In this document: one piece after another, positions 21,001 through 31,698 of the stretch | How the letters are laid out: every line of letters starts with the position of its first letter | Numbering within the stretch: position 1 is the first letter of the stretch | Source of the DNA: Silene conica | Taxonomy: Eukaryota; Streptophyta; Magnoliopsida; Caryophyllales; Caryophyllaceae | Assembly (NCBI GenBank): GCA_029255685.2 | Contig: CM055315.2 | Span: 33,857,501 to 33,921,500 of the forward strand | Length of the DNA stretch: 64,000 nt | Direction: 5' to 3' | Notes under the pieces: generated by a model | Told to the model about the DNA's origin: nothing | The model's input: the letters and a program-made list of their open reading frames with translations, nothing else | Database searches by the model: none | Position numbers and translations under genes: made by a program

Positions 21001-22610
21001 TGATGCGTGTCTATTTTATGATGTTTTTCATCTATTTTTACACGCATTTGGTCGCTCATTTACTATGTTTTAGCCCTTATTTCCCAGCAATCGTGTAGTT
21101 TCGTATTTTTATGCACTTTTGCAGATTTATGCGGAAAAGGGGCGATTTAGCACCAAATTCATGTCCTCAAGTCTTTTGCATAATTAAGGAACAAAGGAAA
21201 GTCAACTGGAGTCTTTATATTAAAGTACCAAAAGTCAAAGCGAGAAGAAAACCGAAGAATTCCTTGCGGAAGCGGTCGACCGACCTACTAAACAGGTCGG
21301 CCGACCAGGCCTAATTTCTATGAAGTCCAGAATCTGAAGAAAAGCCCAGAATTTACTAAGCCCATAAAAATATGTCGACCGACCCACCAAAGTGGTCGAC
21401 CGACCTCAGTGAAGTCCAGAATCAGTTTTTCGGAAATAATTAGAATTGTGAAGCCTTTAGGAAACTCTAATTTATGCCCTATATAAACTAATCTTGTGAT
21501 TAGGGTTGAAAAATTCATATTCAATCGAGAGATATTCAAGTTTTACATTAAGTTTTCCATAGAGTTTTACATCCAGTTTTAGTTCTTAATTCAAAGTTTC
21601 ATCTTTAGTTGTAATCTTTCAATATTCTTCAAGTACTTTAGTTTGTTCATCAATTATTCCCAAGCATTCAATAAAGTTGTTCCTTTCTGCCTTAACTCCG
21701 ACTTTGGTAATTACTCTTTTAATCTAGTTTTGTTATTGTTCTTATTACTATTGCATCCGGTTAAGATAGAATCCCCAAGCTTTATTGAATCTCGCATGTT
21801 TAGATTATTTACTATGTTTACCATGTTTATTCCCAATTTTATAATCGTCTTAATAACCATGAGTAGCTAAATTTCATATGTTAGGATGTAGGGGATGAAT
21901 ATGCGTAGGTAGTAGAAATTCCAAGACCGACTTGTAGTAGAGCCGCGGTCGGCCGACTCAAATAGTGGGTCGGTCGACCGAGGCTGTGGTCGGCCGACTG
22001 GAATAGCTGGTCGGTCGACCACTCGCGCATGAATCTTGTTTCGTCTTTCCTTGTTGACTATAATATCCTATAATGAGACTGAAAGGAGACTTGTAGGACG
22101 TTAGTAATGACCTACCCAAGATTGAGAGATACGGGAAGGGCATTGGTTTACACCTTAAGACGGATAGATTACTTAAGACTGAAAGGTATATGACCTAGGA
22201 TTTATGAATCACCCTTATTGTTGACACCCAATAATTGTGAGACCTAGGAACTAATAGCATAGGCCGAAAGGAGCTATTAGGTACCATAGACCGAAAGGAT
22301 ATGTTACACCCCTTACGCGACTGCAATACATGTTGACCTTAGGATTTGTATTACCTTAGCTATTTATTACCCGAACATCCTAGCATCCCTTTTATTATAT
22401 TTTATTCTCATCTTTTAGTTCTTGTTTTATTTTAATCTTTGCTTAGACTTAGTAATCAACAATCAACCCCCCAAAATTGTTACCTTTAAACATTAACAAC
22501 AAACAATAAACATTCCCCACCTCTCTGTGGTTCGACCCTGACTTTCACTATCTATAGTTTAAGTTTAGGAATTATAAATTTATCTTTGGTACCCTCAACG
22601 ACGGGCATCA
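21001..22610 (+). repeat. Element C 5' LTR
   Basis: 1,610 bp, TG...CA. It carries paired GTCGACCGAC-type palindromes at 21273-21310, 21373-21405 and 21940-22022, and a hairpin array at 22066-22310. Confidence 0.95.
22066..22310 (+). repeat. Hairpin array in the 5' LTR of C
   Basis: Four units share a loop close to GACYGAAAGG, flanked by different but mutually complementary stems: TCCTATAA with TTGTAGGA (22066-22098), TAGATTAC with ATGACCTA (weaker), CTAATAGC with GCTATTAG (22250-22279), and GTACCATA with TATGTTAC (one mismatch). The 3' LTR copies at 31154-31395 are perfect or near-perfect. Confidence 0.75.
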
Positions 22611-22615
22611 AATTT

Positions 22616-22632
22616 TGGCGCCGTTGCCGGGA
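22616..22632 (+). promoter_or_regulatory. Primer-binding site (tRNA-Asp) of element C
   Basis: TGGCGCCGTTGCCGGGA, complementary to the 3' end of tRNA-Asp(GTC) except at its last base, five bases after the LTR. Confidence 0.9.
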
Positions 22633-23881
22633 AGGTGACGCCAGTGTTTATTGTTTTTGTTTTTGTTTCTCTTTGTTTAAGGAACTTTTTGTTCCTTAAA
22701 CCTTCTCACCATTTTCTTGTAGTTTCCATCTTATGCGCAGGTCAGTTCAAGGAGAACTCCTACCACTTGACCACGAGCTTGAGAGGACTCTTAGAGAAAG
22801 GAGAAAGCAACTTCTAGCGAATCAGGAAGGAGGTTCACCATCTTCCTTATTTCAAGAAGACTTATTCGAACAACCATCATCACCAACTTCACCAAAAACA
22901 CCACCTTCACAACCAAATTCACCCATCAATCCACTTTCACCAAGAACACCACCTTTTACCTACTTTCCAGTTTTTCCAAAAGAAGAAGAAAACATGACAG
23001 AGGAAGCTACTATTGCCAGTCACTCCATGCCTCAGGCAAAGGACCTATACAAAGGGTTCACTTTACCTGCAGGTACTGGGAAGCCATTCGAGGCCAAGCC
23101 TGCCAATATTACTATGGTTGAAAGAAACCAATTCGGAGGCTCGGCCAATGAGGATGCTGCAAAGCATATTGAAATCTTCACAGATTACATATGCTCTATT
23201 GCACCCCCCGAAGGAGTGACGCAGGACCAGATTAAGCAAACCATGTTTATCTTCCACTACAAAACAATGCGCTCTTTGCGACGGAATAGTCCGTCGCAAA
23301 AAGGGTGAAATCCGTCGCAAATGATGCTTTTGCGACGGACTGCATCTGTCCCATATTTTTGTCGCAAAAAGTTTATTTGCGACGGATTTTTCCGTCGCAA
23401 CAGTTTTGCGACGGATTGACCTAATTTTGCGACAGACTGACCTTGACCAAAAGTCAAAGTCAGTCCAGATTTGCGACAGAATTTCCGTCGCAAAGGGGAC
23501 TATTTGCGACGGAAAATCCGTCGCAAAAGGGACTATTTGCGACGGAAATTCCGTCGCAAATCTGGACTGACCTTGACTTTTAGTCAAGGTTTGCGACGGA
23601 ATTCCGTCGCAAATTGAGACATTTCCGTCGCAAATTCCTGTATGATTTTCGGGTTTCAGCCGTTTTTCCAGCTCCCGATTTCCATTGAAATGATTCATTT
23701 TTTCCCTTTTGCATGATCTGTAAACCTGCAATTTCAGAAAAACAACCCAGCAACAAAAAACTTGTCGGAGACAAGGTTTTTAAAACGTCTTTTCATAACT
23801 AAAATGAAGGTTGTACAAATGATCATCCAACTAAAAACTAAACATAATCCGCGGTACATCAACTAAACAACCTAATAAAAC

Positions 23882-24123
23882 CTATCTAACGGTCGTGTCG
23901 GTGGGCTGTGGGGTGGCGAAATGAGTGGCCGCCCTAGCATTGTCGCCGCCATCATCGTCGAAGTCGCGTCTCGGCTGAGAAAAGCCTCCCGGGTTGCAGC
24001 TCTGAGTAGTGAACTCCGCCCCCCGTTGACTTAAGTATTCTTCAATTGCCTTCAGCCTTTGGGATGTCTCGAGATCACGTTTTCTTAGCTGAGCATTCTC
24101 TCGAAGAACTCTGCCGACGATAC
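23882..24123 (-). pseudogene. CACTA-2 remnant of the last transposase exon
   Basis: The minus-strand frame from an AG acceptor at 24124-24125 to TAG at 23882-23884 parallels the last exon of CACTA-1: a LRENAQLRKRDLE coiled-coil start, then GGFSQPRRDFDDDGGDNARA, ending TTVR. It is the only transposase part left in this copy. Confidence 0.75.
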
Positions 24124-24264
24124 CTGCAATGAATAGTCAAACATGATATTATATTCATTTAATAAACGGTTAAATAATTGGTTAGTCTTAATTTTTAATA
24201 AACTATAAAATACAAACCTGGAGTGTATGATGATTGGGTCCCAGCACTTGAGTGACGACGACAT

Positions 24265-24427
24265 ATATATAACAACAACTAACAACAACAACAACAACAA
24301 CAACAATAACTAACAACAACAACAACAACAACAACAACTACAACTACAACTACAACTACCAACACCAACACCAACACCACCAACACCAACACCATCACCA
24401 AAACCAACACCAACACCAACACCAACC
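24265..24427. repeat. AAC/ACCAAC microsatellite in CACTA-2
   Basis: Runs of ACA-ACA and ACCAAC units; inverted counterpart of the GTT-rich tract in CACTA-1. Confidence 0.85.
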
Positions 24428-24488
24428 TGCAAAAAAAAACAATTTACATATATTGGTCTGGGGTCCTTATCTCTCCAGCCTAAACCCA

Positions 24489-24700
24489 TCTTTGAATCTT
24501 TCATACCATTAGTAAACACTCTTATATTTTCTTGATTGTAATGAGACAAAAATTGGGCAGCACTTCCCTATTGTTCTCCAAATACATTATATAGAATGTA
24601 TTTGGAGAACAATAAGGAAGTGTTGCCCAATTTTTGTTTCATTACAATCAAGAAAATATAAGAGTGTTTACTACCTAAATGGCATGAAAGATTCAAAGAC
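24489..24700. repeat. Long foldback in CACTA-2
   Basis: Arms of about 95 bases fold back with a very short loop (around ATTATATAGAAT near 24590). It is homologous to 17247-17450, and both arms are conserved in both elements. Confidence 0.85.
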
Positions 24701-27700
24701 AGTCCAAAAACGGGGACTATTCAACAATTACACCTAATGTGTAATTATTGAACGGGTACTATTCAAGAATATTCTAAACAAATCAACAACACTAACAATC
24801 AACAACAATGCAAATTTTATATCAAAAATCAATCGTCCTAAACATCTTAACAACAATATGCGACGGATTTGGGACTGAATTAGCTACTAACCTAATATCA
24901 CTAACCACCTAACAATACTAACTAAACTAATCAAATAACAATTAAACTAAACTAACTATTCCTAATAACAATAAAAAAACAATAATACGGAATTTGCGAC
25001 GGATTAAACATAACTAATTAAGACGGTATATAAATAACGAAAGTTAGTATACATACATAAGGAGAAATGGAGAAGGAAGAAAGAAGTGGCGGCGGCAAGG
25101 TGGCGGCGGTGAGGTGGTGGCGGCAGTGAGGTGGCAGGTGGAAGGGAGAAGAAAGGAGAAGGAGGAGGAAGGAGGAGGAAGGAGAAGGAGGGAGGAAGGA
25201 AGGAAGGCGGCGTCGGGGGTGGTGGGGTGGGGTGGTTTTCTTGTTCGTCGAAAAATCGCACTTAGGGTTTTAAGAGTTAATTGAAATCGATTTGGGGAAA
25301 AAAGAAGACCCGCGGGGTCTGTATAAATAAACTTTGCGACGGAATTTCCGTCGCAAATCTGGTCAAGGTCAAACCTTGACCAGATTTGCGACGGAAATTC
25401 CGTCGCAAATTTTGACTTTTGCGACGGAATTTCCGTCGCAAATCTGGTCAAAGTTTGACCTTGACCAGATTTTGGTCAAGTCTGGTCATTTTGTTTGCGA
25501 CGGAATTTCCGTCGCAAAAGTCAATATTTGCGACGGATTTTCCGTCGCAAACTTTCCCGCCATTTGACTTTCACTTCGCGGGTCTGGGAAATTTAGGTCC
25601 GTCGCAAATTCCGTCGCAAAAAAAAATTCGTCGCAAAGTCCGTCCCAAAACCAAATTTGCGACGGAATTTCTATCCGTCGCAAATTTTCCGTCGCAAGGG
25701 CTGTATTTTTTTGTAGTGTTCTCTCTTAGGGACGCTGCGAGGGAGTGGTACAGAGATTTGGACCGCACTGTTGCGGGAGTCACAGATTGGAATACCCTAG
25801 CCTTAGCCTTCTACAGGATGTACTATTCCGCATCAAAGACTAATGCTTTAAGGGCGCAAATTACAAATTTCAAGCAAGGCCCCAATGAAGATTTTAGTGA
25901 GGCGTGGGACAGGTTCAAGAGACTTGTTCGATCCATACCACATCACGGATTCGAACAATGGTTTCTTTGCAACCAGTTCTACAATGGCCTCTATGATGAC
26001 AACAGAGCCTATCTAGATGCTGCAGCTAATGGGAGATTCCAAGATAATTCAGGAGAGACTAAGGGTCTCAAATTGATAGAAGATGTTGTTGTACACCGTG
26101 CTGAGCATGGTACCTCCAGAGGCAATCAAAGGAAATCTGAATACAACCTAGCAGCTATTGAGGCCTTAACGGCCAAGTTGGAAAAACTAGAGGCTGGAGG
26201 GAAGTTCGATCTAGGAAGTGGGAGCAAGGGAGGAATTTACCAGGTGAACGCCGTTCAAGACGGACCCTTTGCTTGTGAGAGGTGCGGTGGAGAGGGGCAC
26301 GTGTCAAAATTTCGTACTTCATCCAATGAAACATGTGTCGCTTTTCAACACTATCGTGGGAACAATTTCTATGACCCAAATAATAATAATGTCCATCCCA
26401 ACATGAGGTGGACAAGCCAGAATGTTCTTAATCCACAACATATGCAACCTCAGCAAAATTCCACATATATCCCCCCACATAAGCAAGGTTTCCAAAAACC
26501 ACCCTTCAACCCTCAACCACCTTCAAATCCACCACCCTACATAGACACTCTTATCCAAAATCTTATTGGGTTGGTTCAGAAGGAGTCACAGGCTAGAGAG
26601 GCAGGGATGAAGATGTTAGAATCTCAGATTGCTCAAATTGCGGGCAAGAATGATACTAGGGCTCCGGATCAACTTCCGACCAAAACGGACCAGAAAAAAG
26701 AGACTCTAAACATCATATCCCTACGAAGTGGAGCTAAAGTAGGGATCGAGAAAGAAAAACAGCCGAGTAGCAGCGAGGGAGGTCGACCAACCGAAGATCC
26801 AGGTCGACCGACCACAGAGCAGAATCCGAAAATTTTCGCTGAACAGGAGAGCGCTCGACCGACCGAGGAAGATGGTCGACCGACCGCAGAGGCAGAACCA
26901 GAGGCTCCTTTTCGTCCCGAATTACCGAATAACTTAAGGGATTTTCTTTTCCGGGGTGACAAGACCCCTAGATTTCTGAAAAGGGCTGCAAATACCGAAT
27001 CTTCAGCCCCTCCTTTCCCAGAAAGACTCATACCTTCGAAGGATCAGGTATCTTTTGACAAATTTAAGGATGTGATTCGTTCATTAAATGTTCAGGTCCC
27101 GTTTCTAGAATTAGTTCAACAACTTCATTCCTATCTTAAATTTGTGAGACAGCTTTTGTTAAGAAAGAGGTCTCTAGAAAAGGTTGAGTCGGTGGCCCTC
27201 ACTGAAGAGTCATCTAGCTTTTTATCACATGTTATTGCCCCTCACAAATTAGAAGACCCAGGTAGTTTTTCTGTCCCCTGCAATATAGGAACCTTCCCAG
27301 TTAAGAAGGCATTATGCGACTTAGGTGCCAGTATAAGTGTCATGCCCCTAAGCGTTGCCTTAAAACTAGGAATGACCGAATTTAAAATGACTAGCATGAC
27401 TGTCCAGATGGCAGATCGTACATCTGTGGAACCTATAGGGGTGTTGGAAAACATCCATGTGCGTATTGACAGGTTTTTCTTCCCAGTTGACTTCGTAGTT
27501 TTGGACATCCCAGAGGATGCCCATATACCTATTATACTAGGAAGACCTTTCCTCCACACTGCAGGTGCCATTATAGATGTAGGCACTGGGACTTTGACCT
27601 TCAAAGTAGGGAAGCATTCTATTATCTATGGCTTATCTTATAGGAAGAAGGATGCTATGACCCCATCACTTGTAATGCTATCACTTCTAAAAAGAAGTAT

Positions 27701-28079
27701 GAGGTCATCACTACTTCTCCTACTTTATTACCTGTTCCTGTATCTGTTTTTACACCTCCGCCCCAGATTGGGAGCAATATGGAGGACACTTCTATCGTGG
27801 CTAGTGCAGGAATTGGTTTGGGGAAACCCAAAGCAAAGGAGGTCATAGTCCAAAGAGGAGGAATGGGATGTCTAAGCTATAAAGAATATGAAGACCCAGA
27901 TGTCGTGGATCGGGAAGAGAAGAAAAAGAGGAGGCATGCTCAAGAAGAGAGGTCGTCGCATATGCTTTGCGATGACGGGAAGAAGATGTGTTTTTCTAAT
28001 CAAGAGAACACCATGGAGACTACGGCATGTCGTCAAAAGTCGTGGTCGGATATTTTCCGCATCTTTAGCGGATAGTTTT

Positions 28080-30090
28080 TTTTAAGTTTCAGTTTTTAAG
28101 ACAATTTACTTTTGTTGTGTGAGACTTTTTAATTTGGTTTGCTCGTAGTTTTAGAACTTTTTCCTTTATGCTTGCGTAGTTAAGACTTTAGACTTGTTTC
28201 TGGAATCTCGCGCATTTGCGGGCGCATATTTAATGCTTTTTCAGGTTTTTACGAAGAAACGAAGACCCCTGGGACACAGAGGGGTCGACCGACCAGATAC
28301 ACCAGTCGGTCAACCTAGTCTCAGTTTCGCTGAAATTCCTGTAGTCTGCAGGAAGGTCGGTCGACCTATTCTCTAGGTCGGTCGACCTACTCATCCGTCG
28401 CAATCAGTTCGTTTCTTCCTTGGAGTTCGTGCAACCGTTCTTTGGTACTCGAGTGGCATTGCTAGCCACCAAAACCTCCCAGCTTACGTTGGTTTGGGGA
28501 GGTTTTGCTCATACGTCTATTAATCCAGTGAGTTCTTTCCAGTTTTTCCTTAATTTTTATTTTTTCGCATCTTTCTTTTAATTTTACGAAACCTTTACTT
28601 AGGCTAATGCACAATGGGGACATTGTGCGGGTTGGTTTGGGGAATGGTTTCGTGTCACATGCATTACATTTTGTCACACGTTTATTGCATTTCTGTCTTG
28701 CATCTTTCTTTTCTTTATTTTCCTTATATATACAAAAATCCAAAAAAATGAAAAAATTCAAAAAAAAAAAAATTCAAAAAATGCACGTTTATTTTAGCAT
28801 ATAGGTCGAGTCGGAACGAAAGTATTTCAAGGATGATTTAGCTATCTTACATGTTTATGCCTTTACATTGCCTTGTCAACTTGTTTTAGTATAAGAGTCT
28901 TTTGCATATCTACGAGTTTTTATTAACTTGCGTATCTTGAGACTTGACTTATACCTTGGCAACCTACTATACATTCTGAGTTTTAGAGCCTTATTCCTGG
29001 TTTCATTTTTAAACCAGTTGTCTAGGATGTGAGTAGTACTCTCCTTGGAACATGTTACATCAATATGCATAAACATGAACTTGAATTGCTATATACTTGT
29101 TTTACTATCTCGTTTTGTGAATCTTGATACGTGCATTTGGGATCCCTTTTCTCATTTTTACCCATAAGCTTCACATAGCCAAATTTGCCTTTTTATTCCC
29201 CCAAAACTACATCCCATACTTAGCCTACCCTTCCAAGCTAGTATTTGTGGTCTTTGGTTATCTTGAGGTATCTTGGTTTGTAAGCAATCTTAAGCACAAA
29301 AAGAAAAGAAAGAAAGAAAAGAAAAACAACAGAAAAATTCAGAAAAAAAGAAAGAAAGAAAAAAGAAAAACGAAAAAAAAAGTCAAAAACGTACAAAAGT
29401 CAGTCGACCAACCACCTTTATGGGTCGGCCGACCACCTGTCATCATCAGATTCAAAATTTCGTTCCAAAAATACCTTTCTTTTATTTGTTATCACTCTCG
29501 TGCTTCATTCAAAAATATTTGGGAGTCCTTTCTTATATAATGTGAGAGTTGTGCCACAAAAAGAGCACTTTCTTAATTTCAAAAGTTGTGAAATATGTTG
29601 TTGGGAAACGGTTTTACTAGCTTGGCTACTAACCCGACATATCCAAAAAAACATCTTAACCACCTTTTACCTTTTTCCTCACATATCTTTCATTACCTCA
29701 ATTGCATGTATCCGAGTCACTTAATGAGTTTGTTTATACATAGTTGTGGAATTCTTGTTCCTGTTAGATTGCAGGCATGTTTTCATGGGTCGCAGTTAGG
29801 TGAGTGTCTTTACAAAATTACTTCTTTCTATCTTTTACATATACTCACCCTTTGCTTCATGAGTGTCTCGAGCGTACCGCGAGAGTCCATGGTATAAAGT
29901 CTCTATAGCCTCTAGGTTTGCAAGATTGACGACCATAACTCGTTTGCATAATTTGAATACTTTCTCATTTTGTACTTGGCATTGGTATAGGCTTACATGT
30001 AAATTTCGCTCTGAGATTGAAATCGTTCCATTAGTTAAGATCGAGTCTATTTCTTGCTTGAGGGCAAGCAAGGGTTTGGTTTGGGGAATT
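28080..30090 (+). other. Non-coding 3' interior of element C
   Basis: No gene is seen where pol would be expected. Paired TCGACCGA-type palindromes lie at 28282-28312, 28352-28390 and 29402-29440. AT-rich and A-rich tracts (28740-28790 and 29295-29400) give only Lys-rich spurious frames. A polypurine tract ends at 30090. Confidence 0.8.
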
Positions 30091-31698
30091 TGATGCGTGT
30101 CTATTTTATGATGTTTTTCATCTATTTTTACACGCATTTGGTCGCTCATTTACTATGTTTTAGCCCTTATTTCCCAGCAATCGTGTACTTTCGTATTTTT
30201 ATGCACTTTTGCAGATTTATGCGGAAAAGGGGCGATTTAGCACCAAATTCATGTCCTCAAGTCTTTTGCATAATTAAGAAACAAAGGAAAGTCAACTGGA
30301 GTCTTTATTAAAGTACCAAAAGTCAAAGCGAGAAGAAAACCGAAGAATTCCTTGCGGAAGCGGTCGACCGACCTACTAAACAGGTCGGCCGACCAGGCCT
30401 AATTTCTATGAAGTCCAGAATCTGAAGAAAAGCCCAGAATTTACTAAGCCCGTAAAAAGAGGTCGACCGACCCACCAAAGTGGTCGACCGACCTCAGCGA
30501 AGTCCAGAATCAGTTTTTCGGAAATAATTAGAATTGTGAAGCCTTTAGGAAACTCTAATTTATGCCCTATATAAACTAATCTTGTGATTAGGGTTGAAAA
30601 ATTCATATTTAATCGAGAGATATTCAAGTTTTACATTAAGTTTTCCATAGAGTTTTACATCCAGTTTTAGTTCTTAATTCAAAGTTTCATCTTTAGTTGT
30701 AATCTTTCAATATTCTTCAAGTACTTTAGTTTGTTCATCAATAATTCCCAAGCATTCAATAAAGTTGTTCCTTTCTGCCTTAACTCCGACTTTGGTAATT
30801 ACTCTTTTAATCTAGTTTTGTTATCGTTCTTATTACTATTGCATCCGGTTAAGATAGAATCCCCAAGCTTTATTGAATCTCGCATGTTTAGATTATTTAC
30901 TATGTTTACCATGTTTATTCCCAATTTTATAATCGTCTTAATAACCATGAGTAGCTAAATTTCATATGTTAGGATGTAGGGGATGAATATGCGTAGGTAG
31001 TAGAAATTCCAAGACCGACTTGTAGCAGAGCCGCGGTCGGTCGACTCAAATAGTGGGTCGGTCGACCGAGGCTGTGGTCGGCCGACTGGAATAGCTGGTC
31101 GGTCGACCACTCGCGCATGAATCTTGTTTCGTCTTTCCTTGTTGACTATAATATCCTACAATGAGACTGAAAGGAGACTTGTAGGACGTTAGTAATGACC
31201 TACCCAAGATTGAGAGATACGGGAAGGGCATTGGTTTACACCTTGAGACGGATAGGTTACTTAAGACTGAAAGGTATGTGACCTAGGATTTAGGAATCAC
31301 CCTTATTGTTGACACCCAATAATTATGAGACCTAGGAACTAATAGCATAGGCCGAAAGGAGCTATTAGGTACCATAGACCGAAATGATATGTTACACCCC
31401 TTACGCGACTGCAATACATGTTGACCTTAGGATTTGTATTACCTTAGCTATTTATTACCCGAACATCCTAGCATCCCTTTTATTATATTTTATTCTCATC
31501 TTTTATTTCTTGTTTTATTTTAATCTTTGCTTAGACTTAGTAATCAACAATCAACCCCCCAAAATTGTTACCTTTAAACATTAACAACAAACAATAAACA
31601 TTCCCCACCTCTCTGTGGTTCGACCCTGACTTTCACTATCTATAGTTTAAGTTTAGGAATTATAAATTTATCTTTGGTACCCTCAACGACGGGTATCA
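30091..31698 (+). repeat. Element C 3' LTR
   Basis: 1,608 bp, collinear with 21001-22610 apart from a 2-bp indel and scattered substitutions. It carries the same palindrome pairs and hairpin array. Confidence 0.95.
31154..31395 (+). repeat. Hairpin array in the 3' LTR of C
   Basis: Stems pair as TCCTACAA with TTGTAGGA (31154-31186), TAGGTTAC with GTGACCTA (31253-31285, one wobble), CTAATAGC with GCTATTAG (31339-31368) and GTACCATA with TATGTTAC (31369-31395, one mismatch). The loops share GACYGAAAGG or GGCCGAAAGG; one has mutated to GACCGAAATG. Confidence 0.8.

Larger units (their letters stand above)
23255..25718 (-). mobile_element. CACTA-2: deleted CACTA transposon inside gag of C
   Basis: The ends are CACTACAAAACAATGCGCT at 23255 and, inverted, CACTACAAAAAAATACAGC at 25718, flanked by TTC on both sides (23252-23254 and 25719-25721). 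Removing it with one TTC restores the gag frame exactly. Subterminal TTGCGACGG palindromes lie at 23274-23632 and 25333-25695. It shares leader, microsatellite and foldback with CACTA-1 in the opposite orientation but has lost nearly all coding sequence. It is 2,464 bp long and non-autonomous. Confidence 0.95.
22733..28077 (+). pseudogene. Gag-protease ORF of element C, split by CACTA-2
   Basis: The reading frame starts ATGCGCAGG at 22733 and is open to 23254, resuming in the same phase at 25722 after CACTA-2. The order is a Ser/Pro-rich N-terminus (residues about 35-85), then the gag capsid core across the insertion (FSLRDAAREWYRDL, about 174-187, and an NFKQGPNEDFSEAWDRFK segment). Next is a knuckle CERCGGEGHVSKF at about 26274 whose last Cys is replaced by Arg, then a Pro/Asn/Gln-rich linker, then GRPT repeats encoded by the TCGACCGA palindromes (26783-26890). 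The protease follows with CDLGASISVMP at about 27315 and IILGRPFLHTAGA. Near 27655 a frameshift moves the frame; a related C-terminal stretch continues to a stop at about 28073. Without CACTA-2 it would give a gag-protease of over 800 residues. Pol is missing. Confidence 0.85.
21001..31698 (+). mobile_element. Element C: Athila-like gag-protease retrotransposon
   Basis: LTRs at 21001-22610 and 30091-31698 start TGATGCGTGTC and end GACGGGYATCA, with TSD GGTAC at 20996-21000 and 31699-31703. A tRNA-Asp primer site follows the first LTR, and a TTTGGTTTGGGGAATT polypurine tract precedes the second. The interior codes only gag and protease; RT, RNase H and integrase are absent, and 28080-30090 is non-coding. 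It therefore depended on an autonomous relative, as TR-GAG or LARD elements do. The LTRs differ at roughly 1 to 1.5 per 100 positions by eye. CACTA-2 interrupts its gag. Confidence 0.95.

Noticed and set aside
25419-25721. N-terminal 100 residues of a long plus-strand frame joined to gag
   Set aside because: They are read through the CACTA-2 subterminal palindromes; the true upstream gag part is 22733-23254.
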